A model generated the notes under the pieces. The model saw only the letters and a list, made by a program, of their open reading frames with translations. It made no database searches and was not told where the DNA came from. Below, one piece after another: positions 1 to 11,952 of a stretch of 64,000 nt of DNA. This DNA comes from Tulasnella sp. 424 (lineage: Eukaryota; Basidiomycota; Agaricomycetes; Cantharellales; Tulasnellaceae): positions 34,693 through 98,692 of the forward strand of contig WSUB01000148.1 in assembly GCA_019633425.1 (NCBI GenBank), given 5' to 3'. The position numbers and the translations under genes were made by a program. How positions within the stretch are numbered: position 1 is the stretch's first letter; the number at the start of each line of letters is the position of its first letter.

Positions 1-6
1 GTCTAG

Positions 7-171
7 TACGCGTTGCGAGTGGATATCAAGCCCACTTTAGCGCTGGATGCGGCCATTCCGACCTTTTGCCACCAGGAAACAATCGAGCTAACTACACACT
101 CAGCCGAAGACGCTGATAACTGGGATGGTGTACTCGACGGACCAGCTCTTGGCATCATTGGGCGTCTTTAA
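7..171 (+). CDS. 3'-terminal exon of a gene cut by the window edge
   Basis: Bases 1-6 (gtctag) look like the end of an intron. From base 7 one frame stays open for 54 codons and stops at TAA 169-171. The peptide starts YALRVDIKPTLALDAAIP and ends DGPALGIIGRL, with composition typical of real protein. The in-frame TAG at 4-6 means coding must begin after it, which fits a splice acceptor. I do not recognise the protein. Everything upstream is outside the window, so phase 0 entry is inferred. Confidence 0.45.
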   Translation, partial: YALRVDIKPTLALDAAIPTFCHQETIELTTHSAEDADNWDGVLDGPALGIIGRL

Positions 172-563
172 TCCGACAGGCGGAATCATTTCTTTCCTCA
201 CCACATCCCTTGCCCGTTGCACGAAGCTTTCAACTCATGCTCGCAACAGCCTCGACGTTAGATCCAACTCTTTACGTTGCACCACGGTCCGGTAATTTTA
301 TTCTCAACTTTTAGGAACTCTGCCAGCGACGAGTGTACTGGCACTTCGGCTCCAACGCCGATCATCATTACGTGTAACTGTAGCTATAAGCACACAAAGG
401 GTTCAACCCGGCAATGTAAAATAGTTCTAGCATTTATACACATCTAATATAACGCCATGTGATACCAGAGATGCATGTCACTAACATTGCCCAAGTTCTA
501 ACCTGACGTCCGTCAATCAATACGTAAAGAGCTCCGTCTCGATCAATAAACCATGGACAAGAG
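172..563. other. intergenic, nothing supported
   Basis: This stretch lies between two genes whose 3' ends face each other. It should hold their 3' UTRs. I see no open frame, repeat or RNA gene. Confidence 0.5.
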
Positions 564-2325
564 TCAATATTGGAAGAGATGCAACATTTGTGGGGATGAG
601 GGGACATCACCCAGGCTGATTACTGCTAACACGCCGGTCTCGTCGCAGAAGTCAACGCGATGTAATTTCTTGAGATCGAGGGGAAGTACCAGCCTTCTGG
701 AGCAAGGTATCACTCCTGTCCTGTTGGAATGATCCTTTTCACTGGGAAAACGTATAAGCTGCAGATCAGGGTAATCGCTCTCCTTCTGAACATCCGACTG
801 GGCCTCGCCTGATGCCACCCAGACCATGTGTTGTCCGCACGAACTGGGTGTCATTAGGGGAAATGCCTCGTCCAGAGGCGGCCAAAGCGAGTTCATCTGC
901 AATCGAAGTGTGGTACGATATGCAGGAGGTAGCGGACCTTCCTCTCTCATCGCCCTCACCACTTTGGCTGGATCGAGCCAATACGGAGCGAGAAATGGGC
1001 GGGGCGCCGATTGACCCGTGAAAAACTCTTCATTACTCAAAGGGGATGTATCGGCAACCCAGTCTGCTGTCAGGTGAGACGGAATGAGGCCCCGAGTCCT
1101 TGGATTCGGAGTATTCCAAGGGCGGGAAGGATACCACCCGTCGCATTCGGGGAATTGACAACGCTTTTCGAACTGCCAGACCTTTGTTGAATCCGGAGGA
1201 ACAAGATGGGTATGGATGGTGGACCAAGATGTTGCGCTGGGCGAGTTCAATAACCCAGTGGCGTAGAACCATGCGTGTATGACCACACTTTCTGGCGTTG
1301 GAGTATAAATAATAAGGTCGGATTCGTGAACGAAGGCCTCGAAGGTCTAAAATTTCTAGGTTAACTGTAAATTCTGGGCTGCCAAACATAATGCGTACCA
1401 TTTGTCCGAAATAGTGTATGCCTGAATCTATGATGTAGATTGCTTGGCGTCGGTAGTCGAGAAGAACAACTGTCAGACATCCGGTCTCGTTTGAGGATCC
1501 AAAGACTACAGTCACGTCTCCGTAGATGCTGAGTGTTGAGAGATTCATAGGGTGAAGAGGTGGGGTGATGCAGAGATCCTTCGCAAGGACTCCATGACCT
1601 TCGCCTGCTTTGAAGATGAAGGCGAAAACGTGGATGGAAAGCCCACTTCTACACAGCCCTCCGTCGTCAATTGCACTCGAGCGCGGTTGAAGGGTAGTAA
1701 CTTACGGACTCTCAACAGTTCCGGCGACAATAGTCTCTCCCTCACATTGCTCGTTGGTTTGGAAGTTGCATGTGACTGGATCAACTTGTGTTGAATGACT
1801 TGCGACCGGCCTGGTCACCGCTTGGACGGAACCTTTAGAATATTTTGATCGGACTAGCGATGGATCAAGGTCCCATAGTTGAGCTACCTTTTGATCCGAG
1901 AACGTCAGAAGATAACGGCCACCGGGGAGGAAACCGGAGGTGATGATGGAGGCTCCTTCATCAAAAGACATTGTGGAATGTTTGCGAAAATTGGGCAAAT
2001 TGGAGTGGAGGTTTTCTTCAGTTTGCTTAGCTTTAATGCAGGTGTTCTTCAACTCTTGAAGGGAGAGCGCCTCTAGAGTTCGGAATGTAGGAATGGGAAG
2101 TGAAAAGCCCTGCTCTTGCATTCGCTTTCCGACTGAGATCCACGGAGGTCGATCGAATAAAGCACGCTTCAGACGCTTGCAAGTCTGGAAAAAAGTTTTT
2201 AAGAACATGTCCCAATCAAATTAATAGATCGGGCGGACCAGGGATAAAGCTACAAGATCTTGAAGGTCCAGCTGACCAAGACCTACGATCATCCAGATCA
2301 ATTCACTCGGAAGAATGGAAAGCAT
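564..2325 (-). CDS. F-box protein, local family member A
   Basis: Predicted exons are complement(564-1346, 1399-1648, 1706-2184, 2239-2325), giving 532 aa. The first exon is a compact F-box (ILPSELIWMIVGLGQLDLQ). Exon 2 carries TCKRLKRALF and a WD-like strand (LPGGRYLLTFSDQKV, then QLWDL). The last exon has the family blocks PSRPWNTP, YWLDP, MVWV, FCDETGVLAV and the C-terminal end LHLFQY. F-box proteins usually recruit substrates to SCF ubiquitin ligases; the propeller-like remainder would be the substrate-binding part, which is inference. Intron phases are 0, 2, 0, identical to members B, C and D. The ATG at 2325 is chosen because it lies four residues before the F-box. The first intron has a weak GTCCGC donor. 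It is divergent from MTC1, with 275 bp between the start codons. Confidence 0.8.
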
Positions 2326-2600
2326 TATGGCACTGGTCTTTAAGAGTGCCAAGGGGTGTGTGTGTGTTGATGCAATAATAATGAGGTCGTCCTTTATTCT
2401 GCTGATGGTACTGACTGAAAGGACAATCAAGACGCCGCGGCGTGGGGAGACTGCTCACGTGCAGCGTTTGGCAGGGTTGCAACGCCGACTGGCAACCCCC
2501 TCTTCGAAGCCCATCCAACGTCTGTCAAGTAAGTAAAAATACTTTCTTTTCTGGCCAACTTCCTTCCTCGAATAACTCAAGCTCACGTTTTCAATCAGTC

Positions 2601-4098
2601 ATGTCCAAGTCCAAGGAGGCACTTGCTTTGCTTGACGATCTCGACTCCTTCACCCCAGTACCTGCTCATCCACCACCTTCGTCTACGGCATCTACTCATA
2701 AATCCAAAGCCAAGAACTCTTCTCTCGGTATTTCAAATCCACCAGCTCCTGCAGCTACAACCCCACCTCCCGTCGTTAACGATAAGGATGCTGCCGATGC
2801 GCTTGCCTTCCTTGACGAGATCACTCAGAAATCCACCGAGCCCAGAAAGCCTGTCAGGGTTACATTGGGAGGAGGCTCAAGGCCAGGCACTCCTTCAGTG
2901 AGGCGGAGTGCCGAACAACCCGCAAAGCCAGCTACCGGAGACCCGGCGTCGGATACGGCAGCGGCTTCTACGTCTGGCGCAGCTCCAGCCACAGGTGCGG
3001 GGTGGGGTTGGGGAAGTGTCTGGAACACAGCTTCTGCCGCACTTGCTCAGGCAAAGGAGAAGGTTGATGAACAAGTAAAGAACCTGGAACAAAATGAACA
3101 AGCAAAGAAATGGGGGGAAGGCATGATGTCGTATGTTAAACAAGCCCAGCTGGACAAGCTCGGTAAATTGCTCTGCTGATCTCAATTAACATTGATCTAC
3201 GCTGACGGCTGTGAAGCTCAGGACCTTAGGACTACTTCTATGTCAACTCTGACAGGAATTATAAACGTCGTTGCTCCCCCTATCGCAGAACATGAGGTGA
3301 TTCAAGTTACCCTGTCGCATGACATGATTGGATATGAAGGTGTTGAAAACCTGGTCTACCGGGGACTTGCACGAGTAGGCGGCGCTGTCTAAGGATTGCC
3401 CCAATCAAGCTGACAACAATTTTGGGGATAGGTCTTAGAGCAAGTCGAAGGGGGCGATCTTGTGGTCAATCGAGGCCAAGAGTCTCGACAAAAGGATAAT
3501 GCCTTGGGTGTAAGAGACTTGAATGCAGTGGAAGGTCTGAAGGCAGCGCTCAAGCTGTCCGAGGTTCGTACTGGCCGGACTCCTTCGTCCGCCCTCTACG
3601 GTGATAGGCATCATCAGCTCACAGCTGAACTCACAGGTTGATATCACTGAGCAAATCAAAATTCACGCGACTCTCCCAAAGAAGGAGGCATCTTCAGTAT
3701 CAAACCCGACGACTTACAGCCCGGTTTTCCTTCGCATTCAACCCTTCACTTCAACATTTCCTCCTACACCCGATCCGGCATTCACAGAACCTGAGGCCAC
3801 GACCACAAAGACAGTTCTCCAATTCCTCCTGTACCTCTCTGACCCGTCGCATAAGCTGATCCACACCGCTGTATCTCAGACCATCCCAGCTTCGTGGCTC
3901 GCCCTTTGGGATGAGGATGACAAACCTGGAGCACAGAGAAAGAACGGAGAGTGGATAGAGGATATGCTGGTAGAGGCTTTGAGGGTAGCTGTGGAGGTGA
4001 TCGGGCAGGAGTACATTGTTGCTCGTATGAGTTGGGATCCGGCGGCCGCGGTGCTGACAGAAAAGGTGGATGACGAAGATGAAGAAGAGACTGCATAG
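2601..4098 (+). CDS. MTC1: MTC1-family protein (maintenance of telomere capping 1)
   Basis: Exons 2601-3162, 3217-3374, 3432-3563 and 3625-4098 give 441 aa. The N-terminal half has two short acidic helices (ALALLDDLDSFTP and ALAFLDEI) in a Pro/Ser/Thr-rich disordered stretch. After a WGWGSVWN motif and a charged helix comes the conserved core, with VAPPIAEHEVIQV, HDMIGYEGVENLVYRG and VEGGDLVV. That order matches the MTC1 family (yeast Mtc1p), known genetically for effects on telomere capping and linked to early secretory compartments; its biochemical role is not settled. The C-terminus ends in an acidic EKVDDEDEEETA tail. The second acceptor could lie 12 nt downstream with little effect. The HDAC start codon follows 180 bp after this stop. 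Confidence 0.85.
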
Positions 4099-4277
4099 TA
4101 ATTTTTTTGGGTTTACAACGTTAATCTGTGTAATAGTCGAATTATCTGAGCAGCGTTTGCGCCTTGAACGGGTTTGCTGGGGATTGGACCAACACGTGCC
4201 TTGTGTGCCTGACCGCTTGTTTTCAGAGCTTCCACCAACCACCCTTCGCCAGAGCTGTCGTCGACTTAGACATCCCC

Positions 4278-6727
4278 ATGGCATCCGCAGGTTATACACC
4301 ACACTCACTAATGGCTCCCATATCAGGAGAGCCGAAGCGCAGAGTGGTACGCTCACCTTGATCTATCGCTGCTGCTAGCCTTGACCTTCGTCCACTTGCC
4401 ATTTCAGTGTTACTTTTACGACTCGGATATCGGCAGCTTTCATTACGGTCCAGGACACCCGTAAGCAACCAATCCTCTCCCCAATGTGGCGTTCCCTGAT
4501 CGAGCTCGCTAATGTCGTTGGTGAACAGGATGAAGCCGACCCGGATACGAATGTGTCACTCTCTTGTTATGAATTACGGCCTTTACAAGAAAATGGAAAT
4601 CTATGTAAGATCCTCTCCAAATCTATCCTCGAACCGTGCGGGAGGTGCTGATACCCTTAACCTGTGGGTAACAGCGTGCAAAACCCGCTACCAAAAGAGA
4701 GATGACCCAGTTCCACTCGGACGAGTACGTCGAGTTTTTGAACAAGATAACTCCAATGAACATGAATCAGTTTGTAAAAGAACAACTCAAGTGTAAGTTA
4801 GTTTCCGGTGATCGCTGGGCAACCGACTGACATGCTTCTCCGATGATAATACAGATAACGTTGGCGATGACTGTCCTGTATTCGACGGGTTGTTCGAGTT
4901 CTGCTCGATATCTGCAGGTGGTTCAATGGGTATGCCTCTCGTTTCCCTGCTCAACCACCGATAACATGGCCTAATGGATGGACTGATCGCTTTGGTAAGA
5001 GGGTGCGGCACGATTGAGTAGGAATAAATGCGACATCGCTATAAACTGGGCCGGTGGCCTGCATCATGCGAAAAAGAGCGAGGCTAGCGGATTCTGCTAT
5101 GTCAACGGTGCGTTTGCTGTCAAAGCGGCCATTCTATCGGGACTCGTGAAACAGCCTGACTTTCTATCACATCGGCAGATATCGTTCTGGGTATTTTGGA
5201 GCTTCTGAGGTATGTTGACTTGCAGCCTACCACAAGCGTATTGATCCACATCTATATACTCAGGTATCATGCCCGAGTTTTGTATATCGACATCGACTGT
5301 CACCACGGTGATGGTGTGGAGGAGGCTTTCTACACCACAGACAGAGTTATGACGGTCAGTTTCCACAAGTACGGAGAATATTTCCCTGGGACAGGAGAGC
5401 TAAGGGTAAGTATGGATTCGCTATGTTCTCGCTTCCTTGCTGACCGTCGTTTGTTGGTTCGTTAGGACATGGGCATCGGTAAAGGAAAAGGGTATGCCTT
5501 GAACTTCCCGCTGCGAGACGGAATCACGGACGAGGCGTACAAAGGAATTTTTGAGCCCGTGAGCCCGGCATCATCACTATCAACACAGTGAACTCTTCTG
5601 AAGTTGATTCGGGTTTTAGGTCATTGAGGAAGTGATGCGAACGTACGATCCCACGGCTGTAGTTCTTCAGTGCGGCACAGACTCACTGTCTGGTGATAAA
5701 CTTGGGTGTCTCAATCTGTCCATGAGAGGTGCGCGCTTCTGCTATTGCCTGGAAGCGGGGTTCGGGGCTAAACAATGGGAGTTGTGTAGGACATGCGAAC
5801 TGCGTACGATTTGTCAAGTCGTTCGGCCTTCCGTTACTTCTTCTCGGCGGAGGAGGATACACGATGCGCAACGTTAGTCGGTGCTGGGCGTATGAAACCG
5901 GCTTAGCTGCTGGAGTGGAGTTGGGAGAGGGTAAGCTTGGAAATATCCCAAATTGCGCCCCGACCAACTTAGTCGTCTTCTCCTTCCTTCTCGACAGACA
6001 TTCCAAAGAATGAGTACTACGAATATTTCGGCCCATACTATAAGCTGGATGTGAAGCAGAGCAACATGGAGGACATGAACACCCGAGAGTACCTAGAAAG
6101 GATGAAGAACCGGGTATTGGAGAACTTGAGATACGTCAGAGGACCGCCGAGTGTTCAAATGCAGGGTAAGACGTGCATTGCGTAAACTCGAAGATCGGGG
6201 CTTACCCGACGATGTTGTTCCTCCTTAGAGGTACCGAGACTGCCTCACGATGACGAAGACCCGAATGAGGACGAAGATATGGTCGATCCTGATGAACGAA
6301 GACCTCGTACGTCGTCCTTGGACGCAAACCTGCATTGAAAAGGCACCTAACATATCGTTCTGCAGAACAAATGCGCGACAAGCTCGTTCAAAACGATCAA
6401 GACCTTTCGGATTCCGAAGACGAAGGCAGCGGTGGACGTCGAAATCATGAAAACCACAAGGCCAGACTGAAGAGGCCGAGTATCATGGAAGGCGGAAGAC
6501 ATCCAACGACCGAGGCCGATCAGGACGAAGCCCTTCTGAATAACTCGTTGGGAATGACTGTCCAAACTACGGCTGACAAGGATGTTCAGCTGCCACTACC
6601 GCCTCCAACGACCAATGATCAACCTGCAAATGCTTCAGGCAATGGTGGCGAGAAGGGAGATGTCATGGATGTTGACAAGCCAACCGTGAAGGCGGAGGCT
6701 GGGTCGCCACCCTCTGCTGTACCGTAA
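4278..6727 (+). CDS. RPD3: class I histone deacetylase (Rpd3/HDAC1 type)
   Basis: Fourteen exons give 540 aa: 4278-4346, 4408-4460, 4529-4604, 4675-4792, 4855-4929, 5000-5107, 5179-5209, 5264-5405, 5466-5558, 5620-5728, 5790-5930, 5998-6165, 6229-6306, 6366-6727. It removes acetyl groups from histone tails in Rpd3-type corepressor complexes in the nucleus. Seen directly are [18 protein letters not shown], the catalytic [17 protein letters not shown] block with the His-His pair, the zinc ligands in [16 protein letters not shown] and the later Asp of [14 protein letters not shown], and [15 protein letters not shown]. The tail after about residue 390 is acidic and low-complexity, ending [13 protein letters not shown]. 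Exon 7 is only 31 nt. Every join restores the family alignment, including GGSMEGAARL across intron 5, so I consider the model complete. Confidence 0.95.
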
Positions 6728-7160
6728 CGAATTTTTGTAAAATCGCACTTTATACAGACCACTTGCGTGTGGCGCCACCCCGCCCGCAGGACGTGTGGTT
6801 GTGAGAATGTATGTGTCGTATGATCGCTAAACGCCGAGCTTCACGTATATTGTATTTCGCAAAAGCATTCGCCCTTGGACCATTAAAGGAGTGGGCTGAC
6901 GCAGAAAGGCGAGTTGCAAAAAAACGCCGTGATGTGAGACATTTCAGGGGCGAGGGAAGCCGCGAACAGTTTCGCGAGATCCTTTGTAGCCAGCAACTGC
7001 GTTCCCCCTTCCACCGATTTCTCCCAACAGCGCTGACCCCTTCCGGCTGCCTTCACTCCTTCCCTCTACCTCGACGTCCATTGCCATTCTATAAACTTCT
7101 TTTTCTACCCGACTTTTATCTTATTCATCTATCTCGGTTCGACCAAGCACTAGGCAAATC
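6728..7160. promoter_or_regulatory. HDAC 3' region and G-beta promoter
   Basis: No gene is seen. The right half is CT-rich, with a TATA-like ctataaact at 7089-7097, about 65 bp before the G-beta ATG. This is a plausible core promoter for G-beta. Confidence 0.45.
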
Positions 7161-8565
7161 ATGTCGTCGATGGCCTCCTCCGCAAACGACCTACAGGAAA
7201 GGCTTGCTGCAGCCCGCCGCGAAGCCGACAGTCTCAAGGAAAAGATCAGAGCACAGAGGGAAGGTCTTGCGGATGCCACTCGTTCGTGTTTACACTCACC
7301 CCGCAACTCCGTTCACAATTTGGACTGACGATCGCATTTTGTGCCACCTAACGCGCACTATGGCATACCCTTGCAGTCCGTGCTGTAGCAGCTGAAGTCG
7401 AACCTCTTCCTCGCATCGTCATGCGTCCTCGCCGAAATCTTCGCGGTCACCTGGCCAAAATCTACGCTATGCATTGGGCCTCCGACATTCGCCACCTAGT
7501 CTCTGCCTCCCAAGACGGCAAGCTCATTGTCTGGGACGCGCCCACGTCCAACAAAGTTCACGCTATCCCTCTTCGCTCCAGCTGGGTGATGACATGCGCG
7601 TATGCCCCGTCCGGTAATCTCGTTGCTTGCGGTGGGTTGGACAATATTTGCTCGGTGTATAATCTGAGGAACAAGGAGGGTGCCGCGGGTGCTCCCAAAG
7701 GCGCGAAAGAATTGAGTGCTCATTCTGGTTATCTGAGCTGCTGCCGGTTCCTCAGTGACCGCCAAATCATCACGAGGTAGGCTCTCTCGTTCGTTCGGGC
7801 TCCTTGACAAGCCCCCTAACTTCTCATCCTTTGTTCTTTAGCTCAGGAGACATGACGTGCATGCTTTGGGATATCGACGCCGGTGTCAGAATCCAAGAGT
7901 TTTCAGACCATACGGGAGATGTAATGAGGTGGGCAGCTGGCGCTGCGCAGACGATACTCTGAACTCACCGAATCGATTTCTAGTGTCTCGTTGAGTCCGT
8001 CAGACCCCAATGTCTTCGTCTCCGGTGCTTGCGATGCAACTTCGAAGCTATGGGATATTCGTACGGGCAAAGCCGTTCAGACCTTTGTTGGCCACGAATC
8101 TGATATCAATGCCGTCTCGTACGTGGCCGCTATGGCTTCACCTTTGATGTACTGACTTTTCCCCTCCATTGGTAGGTTTTTCCCCAATGGCGATGCATTT
8201 GCCACTGGCTCAGATGACGCGTCGTGCCGACTCTTCGACATTCGAGCTGATCGCGAACTAAACATCTTCACGCATGATAACATTCTTTGCGCCATTACGT
8301 CTGTTGCATTCTCGATCTCGGGCAGAATCCTATTCGGGGGTTATGACGATTGGACCTGCAATGTATGGGATACTTTGAAAGGCGAGAGAGTGGGTGTGCT
8401 GCAAGGCCACGAAAACCGCATCTCGTGCCTCGGAGTGAGCAGTGACGGAACTGCCCTATGTACTGGTAGCTGGGATAGTACGCTGAAGGTACGGTTTGCG
8501 GTGATATTTGTTTGATATGTCGACCGCCAAATACTGATCCCCGCTGCCCATAGGTCTGGGCGTGA
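7161..8565 (+). CDS. heterotrimeric G-protein beta subunit
   Basis: Six exons (7161-7281, 7377-7776, 7842-7928, 7984-8118, 8176-8488, 8554-8565) give 355 aa, the usual G-beta size. An N-terminal helix ([20 protein letters not shown]) would coil with G-gamma. Seven WD40 blades follow, including [81 protein letters not shown] and [12 protein letters not shown]. The last exon codes for only VWA and stop. It partners G-alpha and G-gamma at the plasma membrane to relay pheromone or nutrient signals. The family match is strong (yeast Ste4 and Cryptococcus Gpb1 type). Which pathway it serves here cannot be read from the sequence. Confidence 0.95.
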
Positions 8566-8933
8566 GCACGCCACCTCGTATGTACATATATACACATGTT
8601 CACACCCTCACACTTCATCCTCTATATTTATTGGGTCGAGCTTGCTTGTTTGTCTGCCACTAGCTGTCTTTCCGTTGTCCATTACTTCACCCTCTCTTAT
8701 TGCACTGGGTGCTTACACTACGACTGGGGATTTTTTTTGTTCAGTTATACATTCTGCAATTTGCATCTACGGTCTTGGGACCGTGAACATCCTGCATCCC
8801 ATGAGATCTGGCATGTATTGTTCAGCATGGGAAAGAAATCCTGAAGGGGTTGCTTACTCCAAAGCTGACGGACATTTACGTCTGGGCTGGGGTAACGTGA
8901 CCGGCCTTCCACTTCACTACTCCAAAAACAACA
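8566..8933. other. intergenic, G-beta 3' UTR and DENND6-like promoter
   Basis: T-rich sequence follows the G-beta stop. No open frame or RNA structure is evident. Confidence 0.5.
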
Positions 8934-11494
8934 ATGTCATCCCATCCTCCTCTGTCGCTCGCTGGCGAGGACGAAGACAGCACATCATCGACGGCATCTC
9001 AGGACTGCACAGATGCAAACGCCAGTCAGATCGACCTGGGACGCCTTTCGTTATCCAGAGCTCCATCCATCTCCACCTTCTCCTCCCAGCTGCACCAGCA
9101 GTCCTCGTTAGATATGACGGACCTGACCAACGACATTCCCGAGACTCCAATTTCAGTCCCAGCATCCAGTGACTCAGGGCCACCAGGACATGGACAGTCC
9201 AACTTGCCAACCTTGGGCTTGGTTCTCTCATTACCGCCCCCATCGAGCGAAAGCACGATCGAGAGGAACGACGCTCAAGAACCTGAGGTTTCCGGGGACA
9301 AAGAGCAAGGCGTGTACATCGCATCACCCACAGCCGCGACCGCATTGCATGGCCTCGACCTTCACTCTCCTCGGGCACAAGCTTATGGTCGACCAGGATC
9401 ATCCGACGGAGCAGGCTCGCCGTTGAGCAGGTCAAGGACCCTGCCTCGGATCAAGTCGTGGTCCCGTTCCCCCAAAACTAGTTTTGCCAATGACAAGCCA
9501 CTGTCATATCTAGAAGAAGACAGTAAACGCAACAGCGAAGTGTTGGCTCAGGACGGCGGAGAGCCAATGCCTTTGGATGCCGAAAGGAGACTAGCATTGG
9601 CGAGGTGGATCCTCGCTGTGGCCGTCGTCAATTTTGACTTAGACGTCGGTCCAGTTGTGGAAAGGTTATACCCGGACGTGTTAATGACGCCGGCAGTAAA
9701 GGAGAATATGTCAGTCCTGTCATTTTATCCTTCCGTCCATCCTCTCCATCCCGCCCTTAGCGCGAGTTAACGTTCCGCTCTCACCACGGCCCCCAGCGCA
9801 TTCTCCTCATTCCCTGACGGCTCGCTTTTCGAGACGGGTGTTCAGTGCCATTCATTTCGAATACGCGACTCTCTGGCTCCGACTACACCAAGCTCAAGCA
9901 GCATTTCTCAACAGCAAAGTGACGGCTTCCTTTACGGTTACTCGCTGTTCTTGCAAAAGCGGGACCCAAACATAAAGCGAGGGTACCTTCAGGCGAGCAC
10001 ACTATACCGTTTAACCAATCCTCGAATAGGTCCTAACAAATATCCCCCTTAGCGCTCCGTTACAATTCTCACTCACTTGCCCTTTCCGTCCCTTTTCGCC
10101 GCGGCGATTGCAAAACTCGGAGCGTTTTACTTCTCCCATGGGATAACGATGCTCGAAACAGCATGCAGCAACATTGCATCTTGGTAAGTTTGTCCTCGAC
10201 TTGGTCTCGAGAGGAAGAGCGCGGAGTCTCATGTGACGAACGCAAAGCAAAGGCCAGACCCTACCCCAGGAAACGCATTGGAGCTCGGCTTCCTGGGAAG
10301 CGTAATGCAAGTCGAGATTCCGAGGTCAGAGAACGAGCACCAATCCATTGCCACATCGAGCTTTGGGGAAAAATTCAACATGAAGATACATGTGCGTAGC
10401 TTTTGTTCCTGTTACCAACTGGATCTCAACTGGAAAACGCGGATCTTCCGCAGATTTTAGCATCTCTTCCGCCACCCCTTCCGTCCCCGGTGTCTTTATT
10501 TGCGTCATTCCTCCCGAAAATATGGACGTTGTGGGAGTGTCTAGTATTGTCGGAACCTCTCATCATCTTCGCACCATCTCCTTCGCAAACCAGCTCGATC
10601 ATATGGTGGTTACGTGACTTTTTAAGACCCGTAGGCCCGATCGATCATTTCGTCGAGCTATTGCTAACAATCCCCTCAGATTCCACTTGCAGGAGACTTT
10701 CGCCCTTATTTCCACATCCATGACCAAGACTATGCAATCCTCGTCAACAAGAACCCGCCAAAGGCAGGCTTGATTCTTGGTGTAACAAATCCTTTCTTTG
10801 GGAATCTTTGCAAACACTGGCCCCACATCCTGAGTGTTGGACGTGCGGGGGATGCTGCGTGCGTGTTACGAAATCCAGCTATTACGCCCATTTCGTCAAC
10901 CCTCTTTTTACATTTGGCAGGAAGACGACGACGCAACCAAGGTCTACTCCGTTCATGGGTCCGGAGCCTGGATTTCATACGCAGCACAAGCGTTTTATAT
11001 CCAAAGACCGAGCGCTCCTAAAAAAGCTGGAAGACGCGGTTCAAAAGGGCGGCGCTGCAGGTAAGCAAGTCTGCTGACTGCGAGTGATGTCTGTTAACCG
11101 CGTGACTTGTCATTCAGAGATAGAGGCATGTACTCTTCTGCGACAACACTTCACCGACCGGACGACCAAGCTTCTAGTTCCGCTGAACAGACATTTTCAA
11201 TCTCTCATTCCCATTGACCCGTAAGTGGTGTGCTATGATGTTTTAGTTTCGGAGCTTTGTATTTTAACCAAGATTGATAACTTCAGAAAAGCACCCCTCA
11301 AGCCGTTCACCCCTTCCTCATTCCTTGCGTCATTAAAGGCACATGGCTCTTTATTACCCTTTCGCTCGAGTAGCAAGCAGAGAGAGTTCTACGAAAGATG
11401 GCTGCGTACTCCTGCGTTTGGTGTCTGGTTAACCCAACGGGTAGGCGAGGTTCAAGAGGTGTTGCAGCGACGTGCCGCTGGCGGGTCGAGCTAG
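8934..11494 (+). CDS. DENN-domain protein, DENND6-like
   Basis: Nine exons (8934-9709, 9797-9992, 10053-10183, 10253-10391, 10454-10630, 10680-10858, 10921-11060, 11118-11220, 11287-11494) give 682 aa. About 225 N-terminal residues are disordered and Ser/Pro-rich. The DENN module then follows in DENND6 order: VVNFDLDVGPVVERLYP, SSFPDGSLF, YGYSLFLQKRDPNIKRGYLQ, ILTHLPFPSLF, FLGSVMQVEIP, LVLSEPLIIFAPSPSQ, FRPYFHIHDQDY, LGVTNPFFGNLCKHWPHIL and a C-terminal LLVPLNRHFQSLIP. DENN proteins are guanine-nucleotide exchange factors for Rab GTPases, and DENND6 in animals acts on recycling or late-secretory traffic; the Rab used here is unknown. Intron 2 has a GC donor (CAG|GCGAGC at 9993); any GT donor nearby would break the frame. 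Confidence 0.88.
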
Positions 11495-11952
11495 TTGATC
11501 CTATTGCGAGCATTTGGAGCCCTTACATATCTAAATACCACAAAATTGGATTATGGATGACTACAGCTTTGGCGCGTTGAGCGAACATTCGGAACAGACA
11601 CCGAAAGTCAAGCTGGTTCCAAGCAAGCTGTCGGAGCCTGCGCGAGTACGGGTGCCGTACGTTGATAGCTGTTAGGTGGACGACGGTCAGGATACAACGC
11701 AGAGTGGATTAGGCCGTTACCGACAGCTGAGTAGATGAGCAGGAAAACGTTCCGATTGTCCTCGAGTCGATCTCACGGTCCGTTCCAGCCTCTCCGTCTC
11801 TCCTCGCCGGTCAGGTTCCTTGTATACCCAACGCCTCTATAATTCTCTCATTGTGTACGATTGACCTTCCGACAATATACAGTCATCCGAACCACCCACC
11901 CTTCAGGCATCCCATCAGCAAAAGTTATCACGCCAAGTTCCCAAGTCAAATC
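11495..11952. other. intergenic, F-box B promoter side
   Basis: No gene is seen. A TATA-like ctataattc lies near 11838, about 115 bp before the ATG of F-box member B. Confidence 0.45.
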
